From Rhodobacterales bacterium (lineage in GTDB: Bacteria; Pseudomonadota; Alphaproteobacteria; Rhizobiales; Stappiaceae): a stretch of DNA of 64,000 nt. This document shows, piece after piece, positions 9,495 through 17,272 of the stretch (positions are counted from its first letter, which is position 1; each line of letters opens with the position of its first letter). The translations under genes were made by a program, and so were the position numbers. The notes below the pieces were generated by a model. The model ran no database searches and was not told the DNA's origin. It saw only the letters and a list, made by a program, of their open reading frames with translations. The DNA lies in the NCBI GenBank assembly GCA_008107755.1, contig VIRH01000105.1, positions 1-64,000 on the forward strand, written 5' to 3'.

Positions 9495-11602
9495 CAGAGT
9501 TTCGCCTCCGGAGTGTAATCGCGGACCCGCAGCATGCCCGGGCGCGTTTGAGTGATGACAACTGTCGGCCCCATGACATGGCCGGGCATTCCCGTTCTGC
9601 GAACCTGTTGTGTTTTCGGCGGGATCGGCTTCGACATGTCGTCGCCTGCTTTGACCAATGGCCGGTCCCGAGGGGGCGACCCGTTGGCACCCATGGCAAT
9701 GCTTTCCGTATCGATCACATGCGCAATCACGGAATGGACGCGGCCTGGCCGATGGATGATTTCTTCGTTTGGCAGCATCTTGAAGAGCGGCAACCCTTCG
9801 TAAAGTGGCGGTTGCCAGAGCCCGGCGGTTACACTCTCGTAAGGGTCGCCGAGGTCGATCGTGCCGCCCGAAACGGTGTAGGGGCCGAGAATGTAGCCAT
9901 CCGCACGCGCCCACACTTCCCGGCCTTCCAGGTGCTCAAGGCCGGAGAATTCGCCGGCCAGGTCGGTAGATCCGCGAACAGCACTTTGAAACAGGTTGAT
10001 ATCCTGTTCCTCCATGACTTCATGGGTCACAGTGCCGCCCCGATCGATCGTCAGCCAGACCTGGTTCTGACCATCGACTGACGCCCCGACGACCTTTCCC
10101 GCGTCGGCCGCGATCCACTCGCAGAAAGCAACAATGTCCTGGTTCTTGATCACAACAGCGAGAACCAGGCGGCCGAAGGCGTCCCATAACCACAAGCGCC
10201 CGGCGTCCTGGTTTCGAACTTTCTTTTGCAGAGTGCCCCCATTCACGTCACGGATCAGATGCGAGGCGAGAAGACTTTCCGGGTCGGCGCTGAAGTTGGT
10301 CGCAACATCGTCATAGACCATGGAATAAAGCGCCTGGCCGATATCGAAGTTTTCCGGCTCGTCAATTTCCCGGCGGCCGGAAGACACGAAGAAGACACGC
10401 CCTTCCATTTCGAAAGGCGGGATCTGCGGATGAATGCCATGGCGAGACGTGCGCACCCAATTGACCGGCTCGTCTGCCTTGATCTGGCGGTTAGACACGA
10501 ACCACTCCCCCTGATCCGTGAAGCCAAGCAGGTAAATGCCCTCATAGACGAACCGCACGCGCTCGGACGTTTCGGTGCGCAAGGCCTCCAGGCGGGCGGC
10601 ACTGTCGCCGGCCGCCTCGATATTCAGGTCGAAATATTCTCCGACCCGCGACATGGCGACCGCCCCACCCCGCGCCTTCGGCCCGTGATAGATCGCCCGG
10701 TCCTGGAACAGATCGACGCCTTCGAACCAGCCTCGATCCGTGCTCACAAGCGGTTCGCCGTGCGTCTTTCCAATTTCACGGTGATACGACAGGACCGATG
10801 CTTCGGCCGTGTTCAGGATCCGCGCATTGACCGAGTATTCAGCTCCGGACAGATCACCGCCAAATGTGATCCGCATCAGGCGATACCGAGCTTGACCTTT
10901 GGTCCCCTCGTCGGAAACCGAGACGCCATCACTCATGCTCGGCAACTCGCGCAACTGCGCCTGTAGCGCCGCCGTGAAATCGGGCCAACCGCCGCCTAGA
11001 TTTGTGATCTCGATACTGTCGATGAATTCGCCGTCTACATCGACATCAATAACCACGCTGGTGATGCCGTCCGACCAGCGAATGCCGATCTCCCAAACAT
11101 CGTCATCCTTTTCGTATTCGCCGCCGAGATCCACATCAGGCAACTTTTCATAGGGCCAAAGGTCAACAGTCCAGACAGTGTCATCGTTTGGATCGCGGAA
11201 CAGACGAACGGTTTCAAGATCCTGGTTGAAGACACCAAAGGTGTTTGCCTCGCCGTAGAATTTCAGTTCAGGCAGAAGATCGGCCGTGATCGCGGCGATT
11301 TCCTTGGTTGCGACTTTCACCCGATCACTCCGGAAGATATCCACCCGGCCGGGAGAAAAGATCAGCGTATAGGACAGCGTGGGCGTCACTTTCAGCACGC
11401 CGTGTTTCACATTGGCAGATGCCGCTATGCCCGCCAGTACGGTCCCAGGCATAAGACGAAAGCCGGACTGCGGGACCGGCTCGACGTTCTTCATTTTCTT
11501 CGCTGCGGAATACCATTGTTTCAGCGTCACCTTGCCTTCAAGGTCCGGGCTGAACTCGCCGGCATTGCAGGAACTCTTGAGCGTTCCGGGCTGGCTGGTC
11601 AT
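9494..11602 (-). CDS. Tail tubular protein B-like (nozzle), 702 aa
   Basis: Large beta-rich protein with the characteristic start of gp12-type nozzle proteins: a GEFSPDLEGKVTLKQW segment, then a MKNVEPVPQSGFRLMPGT segment near residues 37-55. In T7 relatives this protein forms the tail nozzle below the adaptor ring. It follows the gp11-like gene with no gap (stop 11603, start 11602) and precedes the gp14-like gene, exactly the T7 order. Its length is in the family range (about 650-850 aa). The C-terminus is basic. The call rests on order and the N-terminal signature. Confidence 0.75.
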   Translation of the reverse strand: MTSQPGTLKSSCNAGEFSPDLEGKVTLKQWYSAAKKMKNVEPVPQSGFRLMPGTVLAGIAASANVKHGVLKVTPTLSYTLIFSPGRVDIFRSDRVKVATKEIAAITADLLPELKFYGEANTFGVFNQDLETVRLFRDPNDDTVWTVDLWPYEKLPDVDLGGEYEKDDDVWEIGIRWSDGITSVVIDVDVDGEFIDSIEITNLGGGWPDFTAALQAQLRELPSMSDGVSVSDEGTKGQARYRLMRITFGGDLSGAEYSVNARILNTAEASVLSYHREIGKTHGEPLVSTDRGWFEGVDLFQDRAIYHGPKARGGAVAMSRVGEYFDLNIEAAGDSAARLEALRTETSERVRFVYEGIYLLGFTDQGEWFVSNRQIKADEPVNWVRTSRHGIHPQIPPFEMEGRVFFVSSGRREIDEPENFDIGQALYSMVYDDVATNFSADPESLLASHLIRDVNGGTLQKKVRNQDAGRLWLWDAFGRLVLAVVIKNQDIVAFCEWIAADAGKVVGASVDGQNQVWLTIDRGGTVTHEVMEEQDINLFQSAVRGSTDLAGEFSGLEHLEGREVWARADGYILGPYTVSGGTIDLGDPYESVTAGLWQPPLYEGLPLFKMLPNEEIIHRPGRVHSVIAHVIDTESIAMGANGSPPRDRPLVKAGDDMSKPIPPKTQQVRRTGMPGHVMGPTVVITQTRPGMLRVRDYTPEAKL

Positions 11603-12259
11603 TTAAAAAGCTCCGTGCCAGTCACCGGCACACCGTCCGCCATAGCCTTCGTGCGCACCGCTAAGAGGTTCGGCATTTGCGATCGAAGAACCGAGCGGCG
11701 CGGATGCCTTGTCCTGTGCAAGCAGCCGGCCGAACTTTCCGCCTGCCCCTTCCTGGGACGGCGTTCCGAAGGCTTCCCGGTGCTTTTCGGCTTTCATGTC
11801 GCCATTCTGGAGAAGCGGCACAGCAAGATAACCGGCAAGAGCCGTGACGAAGGCGTCGCGCCAGCCAGGATCCCAAGTCGCCGGCTCGGTGATGACCTTG
11901 CATCGCGCCCAGATATTGCGCTCGTTGCTCAGGATCAGGCTGCCCTCGCGGTCGAAATTGCGCAGCGGCTCCGGACTTTGACCGGCGCTTCTCATGATCT
12001 TCAGAGGCGGACCGACGCGATCGCCCGGAAGGGCATGCGCGTAAGCCCAGCCGGTTTCCGGAGCATCCGACAGCGGATTTAGTTTCCGCGTCCGCCGGAA
12101 ATCCTTCCAATCGCCGAGCGAGACGCAACGATCAATTGCCCGTTGCCAGCTTTGATTGACCGCGTCCGTCAGATCCGGATCATCGTCCTGGGAAAACGTT
12201 GTGAAATGGCCGATTTCGCTCAGCGCCATATTCACGATAGAGGCCTTGTCTATGATCAT
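11603..12259 (-). CDS. Tail tubular protein A-like adaptor, 218 aa
   Basis: The start, MIIDKASIVNMALSEIG, followed by DLTDAVNQSWQRAIDRCVSLGDWKDF and later RNIWARC, is typical of gp11-like head-tail adaptors (tail tubular protein A). The adaptor makes a ring between portal and nozzle. T7 gp11 is ~196 aa, so size fits. The start at 12259 was chosen because the upstream in-frame ATG (12298) has no ribosome site. It lies between the small structural gene and the nozzle gene. Confidence 0.75.
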   Translation of the reverse strand: MIIDKASIVNMALSEIGHFTTFSQDDDPDLTDAVNQSWQRAIDRCVSLGDWKDFRRTRKLNPLSDAPETGWAYAHALPGDRVGPPLKIMRSAGQSPEPLRNFDREGSLILSNERNIWARCKVITEPATWDPGWRDAFVTALAGYLAVPLLQNGDMKAEKHREAFGTPSQEGAGGKFGRLLAQDKASAPLGSSIANAEPLSGAHEGYGGRCAGDWHGAF

Positions 12260-12315
12260 TTCACACCCCGGGAGAGAAAACGGCCGGGCCACTCGCAAGG
12301 CCCGGCCGGTCAGGT

Positions 12316-12588
12316 TCAGGCAGCGGGCGTCAGGTCTTCGGTTTCAACGTCACCGGTAGCCGGAACGGCATCGACACGCACAACAACGAATGCCTGCGTG
12401 CCGTCGGCATCCACGACAGCCTCAATGATGTCGCCTTCCTGCAAGGTCGTGCGCGCTTTGTTGAAATAGCCATCGGCGACAACCTCCGCCTTTGCGTCGT
12501 TCGTCGCATACTTGAACCAGCAAATGTGCGAGTTCGCGGAAATGTGGGTTTCGTGAAACCGCGACAGGGATTTGATATTCAGAGCCAT
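12316..12588 (-). CDS. Small structural protein next to major capsid gene, 90 aa
   Basis: A 90-residue beta-rich protein directly after the capsid gene. It has a YATNDAKAEVVADGYFNKA segment and a GDIIEAVVDADGTQAFVVVR segment. Short proteins with this plan (T-x-D-x-A-x-V-x-x-x-GYF, then GD.I) often follow capsid genes in podophages, perhaps as capsid decoration or assembly factors. A strong AGGAGG precedes the start. The gene is real by RBS, position and codon use; its role is not known. Confidence 0.65.
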   Translation of the reverse strand: MALNIKSLSRFHETHISANSHICWFKYATNDAKAEVVADGYFNKARTTLQEGDIIEAVVDADGTQAFVVVRVDAVPATGDVETEDLTPAA

Positions 12589-12626
12589 TTCGGCCTCCTG
12601 GAATTCGTTTCGATTGTGGGAGGATT

Positions 12627-12646
12627 GAGGGGCTGCAAGGCCCCTC
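12627..12646 (-). other. RNA hairpin between capsid gene and next gene
   Basis: GAGGGGC and GCCCCTC form a perfect 7-bp stem with a 6-nt loop, 11 bases after the capsid stop codon. No T-run follows on the minus strand. It could slow transcription or protect the 3' end of capsid mRNA. Confidence 0.4.
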
Positions 12647-12657
12647 TAAAGCGCCGG

Positions 12658-13602
12658 TCAGGCCGGTCGCGTTGCGCGGTGCTGTGCCTTGAAACGCAGA
12701 CGCTTCACACCTTCGGGCAGGATCCCTACAGCGGCGCCGGAAAGACCGACCTTGCCGAGCATGGGCGTGCCTTCCATTTCCGGATGCATGGAGATGGACA
12801 TGTCTTCCTGGTTCCACTCCATCTCCGCGCCCATGGCGTCTTTGGTCCACATGAACGTGTCCAGATAGCCGTCGGTATCGTAGGGCAGATTTCCGGACCC
12901 GGAGCCGAACTTGCCGGTTCCGAGATAGAAATACTTGTCGGGGAGAGTGAACAGATGCACACCCCGGAAGGTGCGCTTGCGAACGTTCGACATCCGCGCA
13001 AAGGGCATATCCTTGTCGCCGATGTAGTCCATGTTCGAGAATTCTTTGTACATCTCGAGCTGGTCCATCCAGGCTTCCGGGATCGGATAGTAGATATCCT
13101 CCTCCGAACCGGTGCCGGCAATCGCGCTACGCGCCTGGATCACATCGATCAGGTCGATGGTCGTCGTCCCATCGCCAATCGTGTCGATGGTCGTCGGCGC
13201 ATCCGGCAGGGAGGATCCGTTGGTGGCGAAGGCGTTCATCGCGTCGATTTTCAGCGTGTCCCGCTTGAAGCGGATCGCCTTCTGCATTTCCTTGCCGACA
13301 GCCGACTGCTCGGAAGGCCCTTGCTTGCGGAAGTCCTGGACACGCATCCAGGCAGCGCCCTCGAAATCCTCGGCGGCGACTTCAACCATGGAAAGCGACG
13401 GGCTGGAGGTCTTGACCTTCTGGATCGCTCCGGAAAGCTTGTAGATGAGGATCTCACCGCCCACGACGGGGAACTTGATTTTTCCTGCGCCGCCGTCGCC
13501 GCGCGTCATCGTGTCATCCAGCAACCCACCCCGAACCTTGTTGCGTTCGCGGATCTGGGCTCGAATGAGTTCCTTATACCAATTTGGAGCTTGAGCGGTC
13601 AT
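12658..13602 (-). CDS. Major capsid protein, 314 aa
   Basis: The protein lies directly after the scaffold gene, the normal place of the major head protein in T7-like genomes. It starts MTAQAPNWYKELIRAQIRER and contains GEILIYKLSGAIQKVKTSSP, then a long alpha helix region, then DDIYYPIPEAW-like and GVHLFTLPDKYFYLG segments that fit an HK97-fold subunit. The length (~314 aa) is close to T7 gp10A (345 aa). The start has a strong AAGGAAGG site. I see no slippery site for a longer minor form. Confidence 0.75.
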   Translation of the reverse strand: MTAQAPNWYKELIRAQIRERNKVRGGLLDDTMTRGDGGAGKIKFPVVGGEILIYKLSGAIQKVKTSSPSLSMVEVAAEDFEGAAWMRVQDFRKQGPSEQSAVGKEMQKAIRFKRDTLKIDAMNAFATNGSSLPDAPTTIDTIGDGTTTIDLIDVIQARSAIAGTGSEEDIYYPIPEAWMDQLEMYKEFSNMDYIGDKDMPFARMSNVRKRTFRGVHLFTLPDKYFYLGTGKFGSGSGNLPYDTDGYLDTFMWTKDAMGAEMEWNQEDMSISMHPEMEGTPMLGKVGLSGAAVGILPEGVKRLRFKAQHRATRPA

Positions 13603-13756
13603 CTGGACCTTCCTTGTGATCGAGTTAACAAATCACCGAAGGGCCGATTGGCCGGAAGGCGGCAGCTCCGGGAGGGGACTGCCGCTTGGTCCAGTTCGAT
13701 CCGCACCGGTGCGCACGTTCAAGCGTGCCACCGGCCGGACAGGGTTAAGTGCGCGG
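13603..13756 (-). promoter_or_regulatory. Capsid gene leader with shared motif and two hairpins
   Basis: This 154-bp gap is the longest within the operon core. The minus strand starts with CACTTAACCCT (13741-13751), identical to the motif before the tail fibre. Then come an imperfect ~10-bp hairpin around GGTGCGCACG / GCGTGCCACC (13709-13733) and a perfect GCGGCAG / CTGCCGC hairpin (13659-13685). This suggests separate promotion or RNA processing for the capsid gene. Confidence 0.4.
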
Positions 13757-14695
13757 CTATTCGCCGTGGTGTTTCTTGAAGTCCGCAAGCAGGGTGTCAT
13801 AGCTCTTCTGATCGAACTTCGAATTCCCAGGTGTATTTTCAGGAAGACCGGCCCGCCGGGTGAGTTCGGCCGCCGTGTCCTGCCCGGTCGCACCGCCGTT
13901 CCCGACTTGCGGGCCAGGTCCGCCGCCAATCTTCGCCCGCATCGCTTCGAAGAACGCATGACCTAGGGAACTGTCCCCCAGCTCGACCTTGACATGCTCG
14001 GCCATTTCCTTGGAAACGCCGCTTTTCTGGTCACCGGAAAGCAGGTCAAGCCAGCCGAAATTTTCGTTCATCCGCTTTTCGCGGGCCTGCTGTTGCTCGG
14101 CCGGCGACAGGCTTTTGGCATGGTCCGGCGTCAGCGCCTCCCTTTCGGCCTCGATATCAAGAGGTTCTTCCAGAAGCCCGGCATCCTGCGCGGCTGCATA
14201 GACCTCGGCTGTAATGGCCTGAAAGGATTCTGCCGACATGTTGAGGGCCTTCGCCTTCTCCGCTGCCCGGGCAAACACGGGATCCTGGGCCAGCTCGGCA
14301 ATGTGCGGCCGGAGCGTTTCCGGAATGCTTTCCTCGTTAAAGGCGGAGTACGCGGCAATATCCTCGGGTGCGCCGGCGATCTGCGCGGAGTAGCCGTCAA
14401 TCGCGGCCTTCATCTTGTCGATGGTTTCCTGGTCAGTCTCGCCCAGGTAATCTGCGGACAAGCCTTCGGGCCGGTAGTTCTGCGGGGCATCGCCGTCGGC
14501 CGCCGGATCCGGAGCACCGCCGCCGGCCGCAGGATCCGGAGCACCTCCGCCGGCCGCAGGATCCGGAGCAACGCCGCCGGCCGCAGGATCCGGAGCACCG
14601 CCGCCGGCCGCAGGGTTCGGAGCACCGCCGCCGGCTGCGCCGGATCCGTCACCCGTATCAAAGCTCAGGAGATTGAAAAACTTGAACCTGTCCAT
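13757..14695 (-). CDS. Scaffolding protein, 312 aa
   Basis: An acidic, helical protein between the portal-side genes and the major capsid gene, the position of the capsid scaffold. The N-terminal ~65 residues carry five 9-residue repeats (consensus APDPAAGGG). The rest is rich in Glu, Ala and Gln and ends in a basic helix (NSKFDQKSYDTLLADFKKHHG), the usual capsid-binding tail of scaffolds. The start at 14695 has GGAATAAGAAC upstream and slightly overlaps the region before the upstream stop at 14700; a longer in-frame start at 14767 lies inside that gene. Sequence composition and order support the call. Confidence 0.75.
   Translation of the reverse strand: MDRFKFFNLLSFDTGDGSGAAGGGAPNPAAGGGAPDPAAGGVAPDPAAGGGAPDPAAGGGAPDPAADGDAPQNYRPEGLSADYLGETDQETIDKMKAAIDGYSAQIAGAPEDIAAYSAFNEESIPETLRPHIAELAQDPVFARAAEKAKALNMSAESFQAITAEVYAAAQDAGLLEEPLDIEAEREALTPDHAKSLSPAEQQQAREKRMNENFGWLDLLSGDQKSGVSKEMAEHVKVELGDSSLGHAFFEAMRAKIGGGPGPQVGNGGATGQDTAAELTRRAGLPENTPGNSKFDQKSYDTLLADFKKHHGE
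14506..14640 (-). repeat. Five 27-bp tandem repeats in the scaffold gene
   Basis: Units begin at 14506, 14533, 14560, 14587 and 14614, each about GGATCCGGAGCACCGCCGCC followed by GGCCGCA. They encode nine residues each and keep the frame. Unit number can vary by slippage, giving length variants of the scaffold N-terminus. Confidence 0.85.
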
Positions 14696-14699
14696 GTTC

Positions 14700-15059
14700 T
14701 TATTCCTTTTCCAGGAGTTGCTGGCCGCGAACGATCTCGGCCAGAATGACGGCCGCGAAACCGTCAATGCCTTCTTTTTGCTTTGCGTGAAGCGCGACGG
14801 CCTCCAGGCTCTGACCCTGCGACGTGAAATGCTGGCGAAGGGAGATATCCATCATCCATTCGAGAACGGCCCGCCCGCCCGGATAAAGCAGGAGTTTCGC
14901 CAGCGTCTTGGCAACTTCATCGGGTGCCTGGAGCCTTTCGCGCGGAACAACCGGTTCCATCAGCTTGTCGATCCCGACGAAGCCCGGGCCAGCGACCTGG
15001 TCGAGCATCATGTCCAGCGGCTGCGAAAGGCGCTTGCCGAATTGCGGACCGCCACTCAT
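14700..15059 (-). CDS. Conserved phage protein between portal and scaffold, 119 aa
   Basis: Small helical protein starting MSGGPQFGKRLSQPLDMMLD. Its start overlaps the portal stop as ATGA and its stop lies 5 bases before the scaffold start, so the three genes are translated in close succession. I do not recognise the family. The sequence shows alternating amphipathic helices and no metal or nucleotide motif. A head-assembly factor is likely from position alone. Confidence 0.6.
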   Translation of the reverse strand: MSGGPQFGKRLSQPLDMMLDQVAGPGFVGIDKLMEPVVPRERLQAPDEVAKTLAKLLLYPGGRAVLEWMMDISLRQHFTSQGQSLEAVALHAKQKEGIDGFAAVILAEIVRGQQLLEKE

Positions 15060-16663
15060 GCCGCCTGCGCCTGGTTTGCGATCATGTCGGGCGCCTTCTC
15101 GGCCATCCGCTGACCGAACAGCTCAATGACCTGGGCCATCTTGCGATCCTGGATTTCCTTCGCCCTGTCGGCTTTCTGCTGTTCGTCGGGGATCAGTTCC
15201 TTGTCGATCTGAAGACCGCTGGCGACCCGCTCCATGATCTCGTCTAGGTTCGCGTACAGCTCGACCTGGTCAGGGCCGGCGACGGCACCGACGAACTCGA
15301 TGTAGTTGGCGATAGACGCCAGCCGGTCAGCATTCAGAGCGGCTGCCATCGGCGATTGCACTTCGGTCGTGTAGAGAAGCTGATCAAGCTGGACCGGCAG
15401 TTGGCTGAACAGGCCGAAACCGTGCAGGATCTCCGTTGCGCGCGGCACGATCACCGGCATGATTTCGCGCACCAGACGGCCGAACGCACCGATATGAATG
15501 TCCGCTTTCTGCCGCAGCCTGGCCGTGATCTCGCTGGCGGCCCGGGGCGTGCCAGAGTAGTCAGGAAGGCGCGTGTCCAGCATCGCTTCGCGAATCTGAT
15601 CCTGGTAATTGCCGATCAGCATGCGCGCCACGTCCTGGCGGCCGCTGGCCGTGTCCAGGCGCTGCACGTCGGGGCCGAGCATTCCACCCGTAGACTGCAT
15701 GGACCACATTTCGCCCGGCGCGATCCGGACCGTATCCGGATTGAACGTGCCGCCGGCGCGGTATCCCCAAATGCCGAGCATCTGGATCGCGGCCGCCTTC
15801 AGGGCGATCTCCTGCGCCTTGTTGACCGTGCGGATCGACGGCAGCGCCGTGAGCACGACGCCACGCCCATAGGCTTCACCGGGCACCCGGTAATAGCGCG
15901 GGACCGCGATTGGCTGAGTGCGGTACTGCTCGTGATCGATATGGGTTTGCTCGTTCTCGATATAGGCGACAAAATGCCAGCCGTAGCGCCAGCCGCGCGG
16001 ATCCCGGAAGAAATCCTGAATGACAGTCAGTTTCTGGCTTGGCTTGTTCCGGTGGCGGTCGATAAAGGCCGGCTCGAAACTGCCATGCGCAAACTGTTCG
16101 CGGAGCTGGTCATAGGTCATCTGCTGTTTCCAGGAAACAAGCAGCGGCTGACCGACATGATCGACCGTGATTGCGATCTGATCGAAGGGGATCGCCGCAA
16201 ACATGAGCGGCCTGTCCGGCGTGCCCTTCAGCGGCAGGATCGCTCCGGTTCCAACGGCAAGATCAATGCACGTCTCATGGATGGCCGTATCAAAATCTCC
16301 GGCCAGAAAGAACGGGTGCAGCATCTTCGATTGCCGCCCCAGGATCCGGTTGTAGGACTTCGTTTCCTCCTTCCGCAGAGCGGCGGCAGTCACCGGGCCG
16401 GCCTGGATTGAAAAGGTTGGTTGCCCGGAGGGGAACAGATCGCGCTGGAGGTTTCCGGCGAAATGCATGGCGCTGGTCGGTGCCGTCATGTCGTAGAGAT
16501 GATCGAGCTGAAGGCCCACGCTGCCATTGCCGCCCGGTCGGCGCATCGGCACCGCCCAGCGATAAGCCTCGTCGTAGAGCGCCGTCCAGCCGGTCCGGTC
16601 GTTCCAGGCCTCTTTCGAGCGTTCCTGGAGCCGGGAAAGCGGCATTCCAAACGACGAACTCAT
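15056..16663 (-). CDS. Portal (head-tail connector) protein, 535 aa
   Basis: Resembles T7 gp8-type portals: N-terminal helical region with ERSKEAWNDRTGWTALYDEA and HLYDMTAPTSAMHFAGNLQRDLFP, the early helix and FP motif of this family. The middle includes the crown/wing region (VPRYYRVPGEAYGRG, then ALPSIRTVNKAQE), and the C-terminal helical region has GTPRAASEITARLRQKADIHIGAFG. The length equals T7 gp8 (536 aa). Twelve copies would form the ring through which DNA is packed. It overlaps the small gene before it and the one after it by 4 bp each. Confidence 0.9.
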   Translation of the reverse strand: MSSSFGMPLSRLQERSKEAWNDRTGWTALYDEAYRWAVPMRRPGGNGSVGLQLDHLYDMTAPTSAMHFAGNLQRDLFPSGQPTFSIQAGPVTAAALRKEETKSYNRILGRQSKMLHPFFLAGDFDTAIHETCIDLAVGTGAILPLKGTPDRPLMFAAIPFDQIAITVDHVGQPLLVSWKQQMTYDQLREQFAHGSFEPAFIDRHRNKPSQKLTVIQDFFRDPRGWRYGWHFVAYIENEQTHIDHEQYRTQPIAVPRYYRVPGEAYGRGVVLTALPSIRTVNKAQEIALKAAAIQMLGIWGYRAGGTFNPDTVRIAPGEMWSMQSTGGMLGPDVQRLDTASGRQDVARMLIGNYQDQIREAMLDTRLPDYSGTPRAASEITARLRQKADIHIGAFGRLVREIMPVIVPRATEILHGFGLFSQLPVQLDQLLYTTEVQSPMAAALNADRLASIANYIEFVGAVAGPDQVELYANLDEIMERVASGLQIDKELIPDEQQKADRAKEIQDRKMAQVIELFGQRMAEKAPDMIANQAQAA

Positions 16664-16875
16664 GCCACGCCACCGAGCGTCTGGCCGGCATCTTCAAACA
16701 GTCGCCGACCCTTCGGAGCCCGCCGGCGGATCGCCCCGCTCGTTTCCCTGTCCGCCTCATTCTGTTGCTGGAGCTGGCGCTCCTGCGCGATCCGGTTCGC
16801 TTCGCGGCTTTTGCGCGCATCTTCCGTCGCAGATCCCGCTGTCGCCTTCTTCCCGCCGCCAAAAATTGCGCCCAT
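16660..16875 (-). CDS. Small gp7.3-like phage protein, 71 aa
   Basis: Starts MGAIFGGGKKATAGSATEDA, then a Gln/Arg-rich helix, then GAIRRRAPKGRRLFEDAG. Short proteins with a glycine/lysine N-terminus and a GRR-type C-terminal motif sit just before the portal gene in T7-like phages; T7 gp7.3 is a virion and tail-assembly component. The stop overlaps the portal start as ATGA. Its first 119 bases overlap the 3' end of the upstream gene in another frame. The family link is by pattern and position. Confidence 0.6.
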   Translation of the reverse strand: MGAIFGGGKKATAGSATEDARKSREANRIAQERQLQQQNEADRETSGAIRRRAPKGRRLFEDAGQTLGGVA

Positions 16876-17272
16876 TTTGTTTGCTCCCGCTGAAAACCCA
16901 TTTGCCAGGCGTGTCGGGATCTGGCGTGAAGCCTATCAGGCGCACCATTCGCTCCCCCGGTTTGTGCCCCGGGCGGACGCGGGCCGACACAATACGGTTA
17001 GTGTTGGCGACACCGGTCACGGTTAAGTGCGTGATGCGAAGGATCTGGAGCATGTAGCGGCGTGCCTTCGGGCTGACCGAGAAGCAAAGCTCATATTCCT
17101 GGCTATCGCAGGGAAAGAGGTAGCCGACGCACAACAGATCGTCGCCGGCATAAACCGCGACCGTCTCGGCTTCGGATCGCATTCGGATCATGACCTTGCG
17201 AGCGTACCTGGTCGGCGGTGATAGCGTCAGGCAGTCGTCATAGGTTGCCGGCGAAACAACGCGCAGTTTCAC
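16757..17272 (-). CDS. gp13-like (GNAT-like) virion-associated protein, 171 aa
   Basis: The N-terminal ~130 residues (KLRVVSPATYDDCLTLSPPT, YELCFSVSPKARRYMLQILR, VTGVANTNRIVSARVRPG, MVRLIGFTPD) follow the plan of T7 gp13 and related GNAT-like phage proteins: a short alpha/beta domain with a late V-N-T-N segment and a final hydrophobic strand. The start is probably GTG at 17272, overlapping the large terminase stop as GTGA; TTG at 17275 is the alternative. The last ~40 codons overlap the next gene out of frame and look unlike a folded domain (RNFWRREEGDSGICDGRC). In T7 the gp13 gene lies after the tail tube genes, so the place here differs. Confidence 0.5.
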   Translation of the reverse strand: MKLRVVSPATYDDCLTLSPPTRYARKVMIRMRSEAETVAVYAGDDLLCVGYLFPCDSQEYELCFSVSPKARRYMLQILRITHLTVTGVANTNRIVSARVRPGHKPGERMVRLIGFTPDPDTPGKWVFSGSKQNGRNFWRREEGDSGICDGRCAQKPRSEPDRAGAPAPATE

